From assembly GCA_018823415.1 (NCBI GenBank), contig JAHJIN010000122.1, positions 1 through 40,720 on the forward strand: a stretch of 40,720 nucleotides of DNA. The letters run 5' to 3'. Source of the DNA: Chloroflexota bacterium. Lineage in GTDB: Bacteria > Chloroflexota > JAHJIN01. The notes below the pieces were generated by a model, which saw nothing but the letters and a program-made list of their open reading frames with translations, searched no databases and was not told the DNA's origin. This document shows positions 33,505-40,720 of the stretch, in pieces. The position numbers and the translations under genes are program-made. Positions within the stretch are counted from its first letter, which is position 1, and each line of letters opens with the position of its first letter.

Positions 33505-34917
33505 ATGAATGTTATTTTGGTCTATCCTGCCATCGCCGGCGCCGGGTTTGGCTGCCTAGGTCGGCGGCCCTGGTCGCCCGAGACGCACCTCATCCACCAC
33601 GGCCTGGCGTCGCTGGGCGCGTGCCTGGCGGCAGCCGGGCACGCGGTGGACCTCATCGACCTGCGGGCACTGCGCGGTTGGGGCGGGTTCTGCCGCGCAG
33701 TGCGGTCCCGCGATTCGGCGCTGTGGGGTATCAGCGTTACCAGCCCCGAGCGCGACATCGCTTTGCGGTGTGCGCATATCATCCGCCAGGAGCACCTGGG
33801 GGCCCGCGTGGTCGTGGGCGGCGCGCACCCGTCGGTTTGTCCATCCGATTTCACCGCTGACCCGGCCATCGATCATGTGATCCAGGGCGAAGGCGAGCTG
33901 GCGCTGGTGGTGCTGGTCGATGCGTTGCTACGGGGCGAGTCGCCGCCGCAGGTGTGGCGTGGTGCGGCGCCGGACCTGGACGCGCTGCCGTTTGTGGCCC
34001 GGGAGTTGTTTGATGTGGGAGCCGAACTGCGCGGCGGCTTCTATCCGACCCGGCTGGGGTTACCAACACCGATGGTCACGCTCATCGCCGGGCGCGGGTG
34101 CCGGTACAACTGCGCGTTCTGCCAGCCGGCCGAGCGGGCGGTGTTTGGGCCGCGAGTGCGCCGCCGCAGCATAGACCACGTCCTGGCCGAATTGCGCGTG
34201 CTGCGCGAGCGCTACGCCTTTCGCAGCCTCATGATCCACGATGATTGTTTGCTCGAAGATCGGGCCTGGGCGCTGCGGTTTGCCGAGGCGTATGCCAGCG
34301 AGTTCGGGCAGCCGTGGTTCTGCCAGGCCAGGGCTGACATAGTGGCCGGCGACGAGGACCTGATTCGCGCGCTCAGAGAGGCCGGGCTGGCGGCACTCAG
34401 TATTGGTTTCGAGAGTGGCAGCGACCGGGTGTTGCGCCTGTTGCACAAGGGCACCACCGTGGCGCAGAACCGGTGGGCAGCAGAGGTGTGCCGGCGGCTG
34501 GGAGTGCGCGTGTTTGGCAACTATATGCTGGGCTTGCCCAGCGAGACGCCGGCCGAGATGATGGCGACGGCGCAGTTAGTGCGTGACATGGAGGGCGCCG
34601 TCGCGTTGCGCAGCGTGAGCGTGTACGCACCGTCGCCGGGGAGCGCCCTGTACGAGCAGTGCCGGCGCGATGGACTGCTCTTGCAGGATGGGCCGGCCGG
34701 CTACCGGCGGGATCGACTGGGGGGCAAGGTCGCCGGCGTGGATTATATCGCCGTGGATCGGGCGATGGCCTGCGCGCTGGGGTTGTCGCCGGCTCGGGCC
34801 GCGCTGCGGCGCTGGACGGCGCATCCGGCCGTGCGGTGCGTGGTGGAGCCTTTGCGTGCGCTGGGATCGGTGCAGGCCGGGTTGGATACGGTCCGGCGGG
34901 TAGTTTATCGGCTGTGA
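33505..34917 (+). CDS. B12-binding-domain radical SAM protein
   Basis: 470 aa. N-terminal cobalamin-binding-like Rossmann domain (about 1-140, with [16 protein letters not shown]), then the radical SAM core with the 4Fe-4S cysteines C199, C203 and C206 in [19 protein letters not shown] and [20 protein letters not shown] are typical of the class B B12/SAM proteins (Elp3/MiaB-like core). Such enzymes methylate or rearrange lipids and secondary metabolites. Its link to two glycosyltransferases suggests modification of a glycolipid or hopanoid-type lipid, but this is inference. ATG directly follows the upstream stop. Confidence 0.9.
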   Translation: MNVILVYPAIAGAGFGCLGRRPWSPETHLIHHGLASLGACLAAAGHAVDLIDLRALRGWGGFCRAVRSRDSALWGISVTSPERDIALRCAHIIRQEHLGARVVVGGAHPSVCPSDFTADPAIDHVIQGEGELALVVLVDALLRGESPPQVWRGAAPDLDALPFVARELFDVGAELRGGFYPTRLGLPTPMVTLIAGRGCRYNCAFCQPAERAVFGPRVRRRSIDHVLAELRVLRERYAFRSLMIHDDCLLEDRAWALRFAEAYASEFGQPWFCQARADIVAGDEDLIRALREAGLAALSIGFESGSDRVLRLLHKGTTVAQNRWAAEVCRRLGVRVFGNYMLGLPSETPAEMMATAQLVRDMEGAVALRSVSVYAPSPGSALYEQCRRDGLLLQDGPAGYRRDRLGGKVAGVDYIAVDRAMACALGLSPARAALRRWTAHPAVRCVVEPLRALGSVQAGLDTVRRVVYRL

Positions 34918-35004
34918 CTGATCGGCTGATGCCTGCTGCTCAACGTCTCCTGGCAGTCGGTGGTCGGCCATCGGCGGTCGTGCCACGCATCAATATCCAT
35001 ACCG

Positions 35005-35012
35005 AAAGGAGA
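35005..35012 (+). promoter_or_regulatory. Ribosome-binding site deciding the ppk2 start
   Basis: AAAGGAGA, 6 nt upstream of ATG 35019. The same frame is open far upstream, but no conserved residues precede this ATG. Confidence 0.7.
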
Positions 35013-35018
35013 GTATCA

Positions 35019-35849
35019 ATGGCCAAGAACAATCTATCCATGACCGAGCGCTACCGGGTTCAGCCCGGCGCCAAGGTACACCTGCGCGATGTTGACCCGG
35101 ATGACACCGGGCCATATCGGCAAAAGGACGACGCCAAAGCGGACCTGGAGCGCGACCGTGACCGTCTCTTTGACCTGCAAGAGATCCTCTACGCCCAGGC
35201 GCAGCATAGCCTGCTCATCGTGCTGCAGGCGATGGACACCGGCGGCAAGGACGGCACTATCTCGCACGTGATGGGCGGCGTGAACCCGCAAGGCTGCCAG
35301 GTGGCGAGTTTCAAGCAGCCCACGCCAGAAGAGTTGAGCCACGATTTCCTCTGGCGCATCCACAAACACACGCCGGCGCGGGGGCAGATCACCATTTTCA
35401 ACCGGTCCCACTATGAGGATGTGCTGGTGGTGCGCGTCCACAACCTGGTGCCTGAGCCGGTCTGGCGGCAGCGCTACAACCAGATCAACGAGTTCGAGGA
35501 ACTGTTGGCGGACCAGGGTGGCACCACCATACTCAAATTCTTCCTACACATCTCCAGGGCGGAACAAAAGGAGCGGCTGCAGGCCCGGCTGGACGACCCC
35601 ACCAAGCAGTGGAAGTTTAGCACCGGCGACCTGAAGGAGCGGGCCTACTGGGACGACTACACAGCGGCCTATGAGGACGCGCTGACCCGGTGCAGCACCA
35701 AGGTCGCGCCGTGGTTCGTCGTGCCGGCCGATCGCAAGTGGTACCGCAACGTGGTGGTGGCGCGCATCATCGTGGAGGCGTTGGAGGGGTTGGGGCTGCG
35801 GTATCCCGAGCCGGAGCCGGGGCTGGACCAGGTGGTGATTGAGGATTGA
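35019..35849 (+). CDS. ppk2: Polyphosphate kinase 2 family protein
   Basis: 276 aa. Uses polyphosphate to phosphorylate nucleotides (class I-III PPK2). Walker A is AMDTGGKDG (71-79), Walker B is the [14 protein letters not shown] region (about 129-142), and the lid helix lies in [33 protein letters not shown] near 235 is conserved. The length fits the PPK2 superfamily short form. The class (AMP or ADP phosphorylating) is not decided from sequence alone. It stands alone between the radical SAM gene and a decayed ATPase gene. Confidence 0.95.
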   Translation: MAKNNLSMTERYRVQPGAKVHLRDVDPDDTGPYRQKDDAKADLERDRDRLFDLQEILYAQAQHSLLIVLQAMDTGGKDGTISHVMGGVNPQGCQVASFKQPTPEELSHDFLWRIHKHTPARGQITIFNRSHYEDVLVVRVHNLVPEPVWRQRYNQINEFEELLADQGGTTILKFFLHISRAEQKERLQARLDDPTKQWKFSTGDLKERAYWDDYTAAYEDALTRCSTKVAPWFVVPADRKWYRNVVVARIIVEALEGLGLRYPEPEPGLDQVVIED

Positions 35850-35982
35850 GCGCCGATACCCTGGTTGATCTAGCCGCCGAGTCCGCCGTGCGTCTGCAAC
35901 TCGATGCGGGCATCATCAGAGGCGTGAAGCAAACCCGCAAGCCACAGGGGAACCACAGATGCCTGAACTCTAACACCCCGTC

Positions 35983-36361
35983 GTGCAAAAGATCGAGGCC
36001 GCCAACGGCAGCACTATTCAGCACGTGAGCCGGGTGCTCATCGAACATCTGGCCCTGGGCATCACCCGCCTGCCCACTGACTATAACACCTGCCTCGCAG
36101 ACCGTCTTTTTCGGTGCCCTGGCCGCCCGCCTGGCCCACCGCTGGGGCGAAGCAGTCCCTGCCGATCTGAGCCACAGCCCTGACTTTTGGCGGGGGAGGG
36201 TCAGTAGCTTCCTGGGCCAACCGGTGCCTGGTGGTCGTCTGCTGGTAATGCTGGATGGGCTGGACGAGCGCTGGCGCGAGTGGGCGCGGAAGGACCCGGA
36301 TTTCGACGTCCTACGGCCAGATGTGCGGTTCAAGGTGTTGATGGGGCACGACACGGATTAG
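35983..36361 (+). pseudogene. Frameshifted, internally deleted NACHT/STAND ATPase fragment
   Basis: Two frames together give remnants of one protein. Frame A from GTG 35983 reads VQKIEAANGSTIQHVSRVLI then LALGITRLPTDYNTCLAD, like the N-terminal effector-associated part of STAND ATPases. From about 36092 the match continues one frame over: QTVFFGALAARLAHRWG, SPDFWRGRVSSFLG and the Walker B LLVMLDGLDERW, ending at TAG 36359-36361. The Walker A region expected between the parts is missing, and nothing follows Walker B. The gene is therefore dead. The flanks 35850-35982 and 36362-36470 contain no gene. The latter has short degenerate CACGGAT repeats. Confidence 0.65.
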
Positions 36362-36470
36362 CCCGCTGCGCGGAGCACGGATGCACGGATTGAGACTGGA
36401 GAGCGGTGGGAGACCAGGGGACAGAAGGGACGAGGGAGTAGGTAGCGGATAAAACCATAGAGGTGACAAT

Positions 36471-39400
36471 ATGAACAACCACTGGCACGACCGCACTCGC
36501 AGGGCCTCATTGGCCCTGGTCATCACCCTGATCGCTTTGGCCATTCCGGCTCTCGCCCAGGCGCACCCGCCAACTGCCGGTTTCGGAGCCGCAATCCCCA
36601 CGCTCCACGCGCAATCCACCGACCCGGCCGCCCAGGTCCGCGCCAACCTGGAATCCCTGGGCTACGATGTCATCGACGTGGACGCTGACGATGTCACGGC
36701 CCTGGTGGGCATGACTATGGTCTCTGGCGCGTTCGACGAGGCCGGCCGTACCCAGATCGTGGCCGGCTGGTGGGCGCTGGCCCAAGGCTACCCAGACGTG
36801 CCCACCCTCTGGAGCGCCGTGGTCTGGCAAGGTCCGGCGCACTTGGCCGGGCAGTCACGCTACATCATCGTCTTTGAGTGCGAGAACGCGCACCTCCAGG
36901 ACTGGCTGGCCGGCCGAGTGAGCGCCGACGCCTTGCGCTACCAGGTGCGCGTCTATGATGCCCAGACCGACGAGTGGGTGACGGACAAGGACTTTGCCCA
37001 CAAGAATTTCTCCGGCGCGCAGCCCGGCACCGAGCAGTCACTGGGCATCCTCGAACCGCCCCAACTTCCGGAAAAGTGGCTCATCCTCCACGACGATTTC
37101 ACCGCCGAGGAGAGCGGCTGGGAGACCGTGAACGCGGCGACTGGCTCCACCCGCTACGCCGACGGCGAGTTTGTCATCCAGGTCACCGCCGCCCACCAAC
37201 TCATCGTCAGCATGCTGCCGGTAGACGTAGGCGAGATCGAGTTCGCCGCCACCGCCCACCAGGACGAGGGCGACCCGGACAACCTCTATGGCCTGGTCTT
37301 GCGTTACACGGACGCCGACAATTTTTACGCCTTTCTGGTGAATCGCTCCAACCAGTATGCCCTGCTATGCCGGGCCAACGGCCAGTGGTCAACCCCGCAG
37401 AACTGGACCCAGTCCGACGCCGTCCAACGCGGCGGGAACACCCTGCGCGTGGAAGCCCGGGGCGCGCGCATCGCCCTGTACGCCAACGACGAACTACTCA
37501 CCACCGTCGAGGATGACGCCCTCCTGGCGCAGGGGCTGGACCGGGGCCGCGTGGGCCTGGCAGCCGCCACGTTTGGCAGTCCGCCCACCACGGCCATCTT
37601 TCAGGAGGCCTGGCTCTACACCCTGGGCACCGAGTCCAGCCACAAGACGCCGGCGCCCAAGGTCACGCCCACGCCGGGGCCATCTCCGGTCCCCAAGACA
37701 TCCGACGCCGTCCCGCCGGAGGCCCTGGAGACCCTCCAAACCCTCTCGCAGGCCACACTGCCCGGCCGAGACCCGGTGGACCTGGCGGTGCGATTCAAGG
37801 GCGTGCAGTCCCCGGTCCAGCGTGTGGTCAACGACTATACCCCGGATTTCCAGGTCGGCGACCAGCAGATCTTCTGGGTCCACCACTCGGATACCGACGA
37901 GTACCGCCAGCACACCGCCACCCTGCGCTACAAGACCGCCCACGCCTATGCCTGGGTCGAGAATGGCATGAGGGTGGACCAAGACCTGCTCCAGCGCGAC
38001 ATGGATGACTTTGAAACCAAGATCTATCCCACCGACCGGGCCTTTTTCGGCTCTGAGTGGACCCCCGGTGTGGACAATGACCCGCGCATCCACATCTTTA
38101 ACGGCTATGTGCCCCAGGTAGGCGGCTACTATTCCTCGATGGACGAGTACCCCAGGGCTATCTACCAGCGTTCCAACGAAAAAGAGATGTTCTTTGACAA
38201 CCTGGAGAGTTCCGGCCCCGGCGACGACTATTACCTGAGCACCATCGCCCACGAGTTCCAGCACATGATCCACTGGCATGAGGATTTCAACGAAGACACG
38301 TGGGTCAATGAAGGCTTTGCCGAGCTGGCGACGTATCTGAACGGGTATGGTGTGGGCGGCGCCGATTACGCCTTCCTGAGAAAGCCGGACACCCAACTCA
38401 ACACCTGGGACGGTAGCGTGAACGGCCGCGCGCCCCACTATGGCAATTCGTACCTGTTCATGACCTACTTTTTGGACCGATTTGGCGAATCAGCCACGCG
38501 GGCGGTGGTGGCCCGGCCGGAGAACGGCATCGCCGCCTTTGACGTGGTGCTGAAGGACCAGAACCTGACCTTTGACGACGTCTTTGCCGATTGGGTCATC
38601 GCCAACTATTTGAACAGCACCAGCCTGGCGCAAGGGCAATACGGCTACCAGACCCTGCGCCTGCTTGCTCCCAGCCTGGCCGCTACCTGGACGAGCCTGC
38701 CGGCAAAAGAAAACGCCACCGTTCACCAGTACGCGGCCGATTATATCAAGCTGGACGCGACTGGCGACGTAACCATCCAATTCGACGGCGCGGCCACGGT
38801 ACGGGTGGTGGGGGCCGACCCGCACAGTGGCCAGCACGTGTGGTGGGGCAATCGCGGCGACGACAGTGACGCGGCCCTCACTCGCGAGTTCGATCTAGCC
38901 GGCGTCAGCCAGGCCACGCTCACCTTCTGGGCCTGGTATGACATCGAGCCGGACTTTGACTATGCCTACGTGGAAATCTCTGCCGACGACGGCCAGACCT
39001 GGACTATCCTCAAGGGGCAGCATACCACGGCCAAGAATCCCAATGAGGCCAACCTGGGTCACGGCTATACCGGCAAAAGCGGCGGCGGCGATGCGCCGCA
39101 GTGGGTGTCAGAGTCCATCGACCTGACGCCGTACGTGGGTAAAAAGATCCTGGTCCGCTTCGAGTATGTTACCGACCAGGCCCTCAACGAGCCGGGATTC
39201 ATCGTGGATGACATCGCCATCCCCGAGATTGGCTACTCGTACAACGCCGAATCCCCGGGCGACGGCTGGGAGGCGGCCGGGTTCGTGCGCATCGCCAACG
39301 TACTGCCACAGCGCTTTATCGTGCAGGTCATCGAGACCGGCGGCACGCCGGTGGTGCACCGCATGGAACTGGACGACCAGCAGCGGGGCCAGCTCACCAT

Positions 39401-39506
39401 TGAGGGGTTGGGGGGCAACAAGAAAGCCATCCTGATCATCAGCGGCCGCACGCCGTTCACCACCGAGATGGCCACGTATACCTACCAGGTGACAGCGCCT
39501 AACTGA
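36471..39506 (+). CDS. Large secreted HExxH metalloprotease (immune inhibitor A-like)
   Basis: 1011 aa. A signal peptide (about 1-31, cleaved after AQA) exports it. About 200-390 is a jelly-roll/LamG-like domain (DDFTAEESGWE ... YADGEFVIQV). A Thr/Pro linker follows (about 395-415). The peptidase domain (about 420-750) has the zinc site HEFQH (594-598) and a third-ligand candidate E614 in NEGFAE. About 800-925 is an immune-inhibitor-A/MAM-like carbohydrate-binding domain (LTFWAWYDIE, VEISADDGQTW, FIVDDIAIP). GAGGTGA lies 7 nt before the ATG. It is probably a nutrient-scavenging protease acting outside the cell. No anchor motif is seen at the C-terminus. Confidence 0.9.
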   Translation: MNNHWHDRTRRASLALVITLIALAIPALAQAHPPTAGFGAAIPTLHAQSTDPAAQVRANLESLGYDVIDVDADDVTALVGMTMVSGAFDEAGRTQIVAGWWALAQGYPDVPTLWSAVVWQGPAHLAGQSRYIIVFECENAHLQDWLAGRVSADALRYQVRVYDAQTDEWVTDKDFAHKNFSGAQPGTEQSLGILEPPQLPEKWLILHDDFTAEESGWETVNAATGSTRYADGEFVIQVTAAHQLIVSMLPVDVGEIEFAATAHQDEGDPDNLYGLVLRYTDADNFYAFLVNRSNQYALLCRANGQWSTPQNWTQSDAVQRGGNTLRVEARGARIALYANDELLTTVEDDALLAQGLDRGRVGLAAATFGSPPTTAIFQEAWLYTLGTESSHKTPAPKVTPTPGPSPVPKTSDAVPPEALETLQTLSQATLPGRDPVDLAVRFKGVQSPVQRVVNDYTPDFQVGDQQIFWVHHSDTDEYRQHTATLRYKTAHAYAWVENGMRVDQDLLQRDMDDFETKIYPTDRAFFGSEWTPGVDNDPRIHIFNGYVPQVGGYYSSMDEYPRAIYQRSNEKEMFFDNLESSGPGDDYYLSTIAHEFQHMIHWHEDFNEDTWVNEGFAELATYLNGYGVGGADYAFLRKPDTQLNTWDGSVNGRAPHYGNSYLFMTYFLDRFGESATRAVVARPENGIAAFDVVLKDQNLTFDDVFADWVIANYLNSTSLAQGQYGYQTLRLLAPSLAATWTSLPAKENATVHQYAADYIKLDATGDVTIQFDGAATVRVVGADPHSGQHVWWGNRGDDSDAALTREFDLAGVSQATLTFWAWYDIEPDFDYAYVEISADDGQTWTILKGQHTTAKNPNEANLGHGYTGKSGGGDAPQWVSESIDLTPYVGKKILVRFEYVTDQALNEPGFIVDDIAIPEIGYSYNAESPGDGWEAAGFVRIANVLPQRFIVQVIETGGTPVVHRMELDDQQRGQLTIEGLGGNKKAILIISGRTPFTTEMATYTYQVTAPN

Positions 39507-39780
39507 TGCACCGGGAAACAGCAAGAAGGGAGCCATTACAGCCACCGGTGTAGTCATCCGCCAGAGGAGCAGCGCCGGGCCGGGCGCTGACCTTTGCTCG
39601 CGCCGGGCATCCGCACTGAGCGCACGCGGGATCGAGTCCGGCCCCACGCGGTGTTGGTTCCGGTGCCACTACCAAGAGGCCAGGCGCGAGAAGGCCCCCG
39701 ACCTACGCGCGAGATTGACCGGCTATCCCATCGGGCCTGCTCGTTCGAGTGGGGTCCGGGGGCCACCTCGCCAACCGATG
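39507..39780. other. Intergenic segment without a recognised gene
   Basis: Between the protease and the next promoter. The only structure seen is a 7-bp GC stem (CAGCGCC/GGCGCTG, about 39570-39589) without a T-tract, a weak terminator candidate for the protease gene. No open frame here looks like a conserved protein. Confidence 0.4.
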
Positions 39781-39808
39781 TTGAGAAGTGCTGGAATTGT
39801 GGTATAAT
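39781..39808 (+). promoter_or_regulatory. Promoter of the terminal STAND ATPase gene
   Basis: TTGAGA (39781-39786), 16-nt spacer, TATAAT (39803-39808). Transcription should start near 39815, about 75 nt before the ATG. Confidence 0.7.
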
Positions 39809-39888
39809 ATCCCCAGTGCCTGGGACGTTGTAGACCATCTTGGCGTGGCAGATGCGTGCGTCCTGCAGCGGTCGGCGGAGGTTGGCAT

Positions 39889-40720
39889 ATGGTGGCGTGG
39901 GAAACGAGCTATCCTCATGCCTCGCCCGTCGGGCGCCAGCACGAATTGGCGCTCCTCTGGGAGCAGTTCGAGCTGGCTATCAGCTGGCCCAGCCCGGCGA
40001 TTTCGGCCAGGCAAGTCCGCGTGGTGTTGCTGGCCGGCGAGCCCGGCATCGGCAAGACCCGGCTCCTGGACGAGATAGCCGCGCGGGCCACGCGAGCCGG
40101 CGCCCCGGTCTTGCGTGGCGGCGCATCCGAAGCCGAGGGCATGCCACCCTACCTGCCGTTTCTGGAAGCCCTCGGCCAGCACATCCAGGTCACCCCGTTC
40201 GACCGATTGCGCGAGCAGGCCGGCCAGGCGGGGCCGATCCTGGCTGGCATCCTGCCCGAGTTGGGTACCTGCCTGGACGAACTCGCCCCCGCCTATCCCC
40301 TACCCCCCGAACAGGCCCGCCTGCGGCTCTATGAGGCCATCGGCACATTCCTAGCTGCCATTGCCTCCCCTCAACCCCTCCCCTCGCCCCTCCTCTTCCC
40401 CCCAAAGTTGGGGGGAAGAAAAGGGGTTGGGGTGGGGAAGGGGGGCCTGCTCCTGGTGCTCGATGACCTCCACTGGGCCGACGCGGCCAGCCTGGACCTG
40501 CTCTACCACATCGCCCGTCACCAGCCGATGGCCCGGCTGCTGATCCTGGGCGCCTACCGAGCGGGCGCAGAAGAGCAGAACCCGGCTCTGGCCCGGGTGC
40601 TATACGAGCTAACCCGCCTCCGTGTCCTCACCACTATCGCCCTGGGACCGCTGGGACCCGATGAGGTCACCGCCCTCGCTGCGGACTATTTGGGTGGGCC
40701 GGTGGATCCGGCCGTGGGCC
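39889..40720 (+). CDS. STAND/AAA-type ATPase (LuxR- or cyclase-associated class), 3' end beyond window
   Basis: Partial gene, open to the last base, at least 277 aa. From ATG 39889 it begins VAWETSYPHASPVGRQHELA, the usual lead-in to a predicted-ATPase domain of MalT/LuxR- and adenylate-cyclase-type regulators. Walker A is GEPGIGKTR (50-58) and Walker B is LLLVLDDLHWAD (186-197), with ILGAYRAGAEE after it. Residues about 160-185 are a Pro- then Gly/Lys-rich stretch encoded by an inserted palindromic repeat (see the repeat entry). The output domain lies outside the window. ATG choice is moderate because no clear ribosome-binding site is visible. Confidence 0.85.
   Translation, partial: MVAWETSYPHASPVGRQHELALLWEQFELAISWPSPAISARQVRVVLLAGEPGIGKTRLLDEIAARATRAGAPVLRGGASEAEGMPPYLPFLEALGQHIQVTPFDRLREQAGQAGPILAGILPELGTCLDELAPAYPLPPEQARLRLYEAIGTFLAAIASPQPLPSPLLFPPKLGGRKGVGVGKGGLLLVLDDLHWADAASLDLLYHIARHQPMARLLILGAYRAGAEEQNPALARVLYELTRLRVLTTIALGPLGPDEVTALAADYLGGPVDPAVG
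40364..40446 (+). repeat. Palindromic element inserted in frame in the STAND ATPase gene
   Basis: A pyrimidine-rich half is followed by a purine-rich half. The core is a perfect 11-bp inverted repeat (40395-40405 with 40408-40418, AG loop). It extends to 19-bp arms (40387-40405 with 40408-40426) with two mismatches. It encodes PQPLPSPLLFPPKLGG and a KGVGVGKGG tail and keeps the reading frame open. Composition is unlike the coding sequence around it. Confidence 0.75.

Overview
The window reads as a chromosomal segment of a high-GC bacterium, most likely a member of the Chloroflexota (Anaerolineae or Caldilineae type). This is inferred from gene content and protein style: proline/threonine-rich lipoprotein linkers, STAND-type ATPases, a PSP1/RicT protein beside holB, an SDR-type threonine dehydrogenase beside kbl, and GC-rich coding sequence throughout. 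No rRNA, tRNA, CRISPR array or complete insertion sequence was seen. The taxonomy has not been checked by any search.

Layout. 1-3.4 kb, plus strand: a GT1 glycosyltransferase, a DegV fatty-acid-binding protein and a metallo-beta-lactamase-fold hydrolase. 3.4-8.1 kb, minus strand: ricT and holB, then an unrecognised protein with a possible nucleotidyltransferase core, and an Ldh-family dehydrogenase. These converge on the first block at a strong hairpin (3342-3372). At 8.13-8.24 kb two promoters diverge, one to the dehydrogenase and one to an M28 peptidase lipoprotein. 10.6-13.1 kb holds a compact three-gene cassette behind a perfect TTGACA-17-TATAAT promoter: an AAA ATPase fused to an AbrB domain, an overlapping PIN-domain nuclease, and a protein with a eukaryote-like CXC (tesmin/TSO1) cysteine domain. 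mnmA follows 6 nt later. 14.2-18.8 kb is a phosphorelay: a membrane kinase with a periplasmic solute-binding sensor, a lone receiver, and a receiver-GAF-PAS-kinase. 18.9-21.2 kb is a threonine-to-glycine pathway (tdh, kbl). 21.3-23.9 kb has a small alpha/beta hydrolase, an MscS channel, a membrane zinc protein and an FmdB zinc ribbon.

24.0-31.7 kb is the conserved transcription/translation operon nusA-ylxR-infB-rbfA-nrnA-truB-ribF. It is preceded by a 324-nt leader packed with perfect hairpins where rimP would normally be found. Two GT2 glycosyltransferases and a B12-binding radical SAM protein continue on the same strand to 34.9 kb. PPK2 polyphosphate kinase, a decayed NACHT/STAND ATPase fragment, a large secreted HExxH metalloprotease and the start of an intact STAND-type ATPase fill the rest. 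The last gene runs off the window and carries a palindromic element inserted in frame between its Walker A and Walker B motifs.

The best candidate for an undescribed system is the ATPase-AbrB / PIN / CXC cassette at 10.57-13.09 kb. Its architecture suggests a VapBC-like antitoxin/nuclease pair placed under control of an SMC/OLD-type ATPase, with a cysteine-rich partner. The middle of the ATPase is distinctly AT-richer than its ends, which suggests exchange of that segment. The second candidate is the structured nusA leader.
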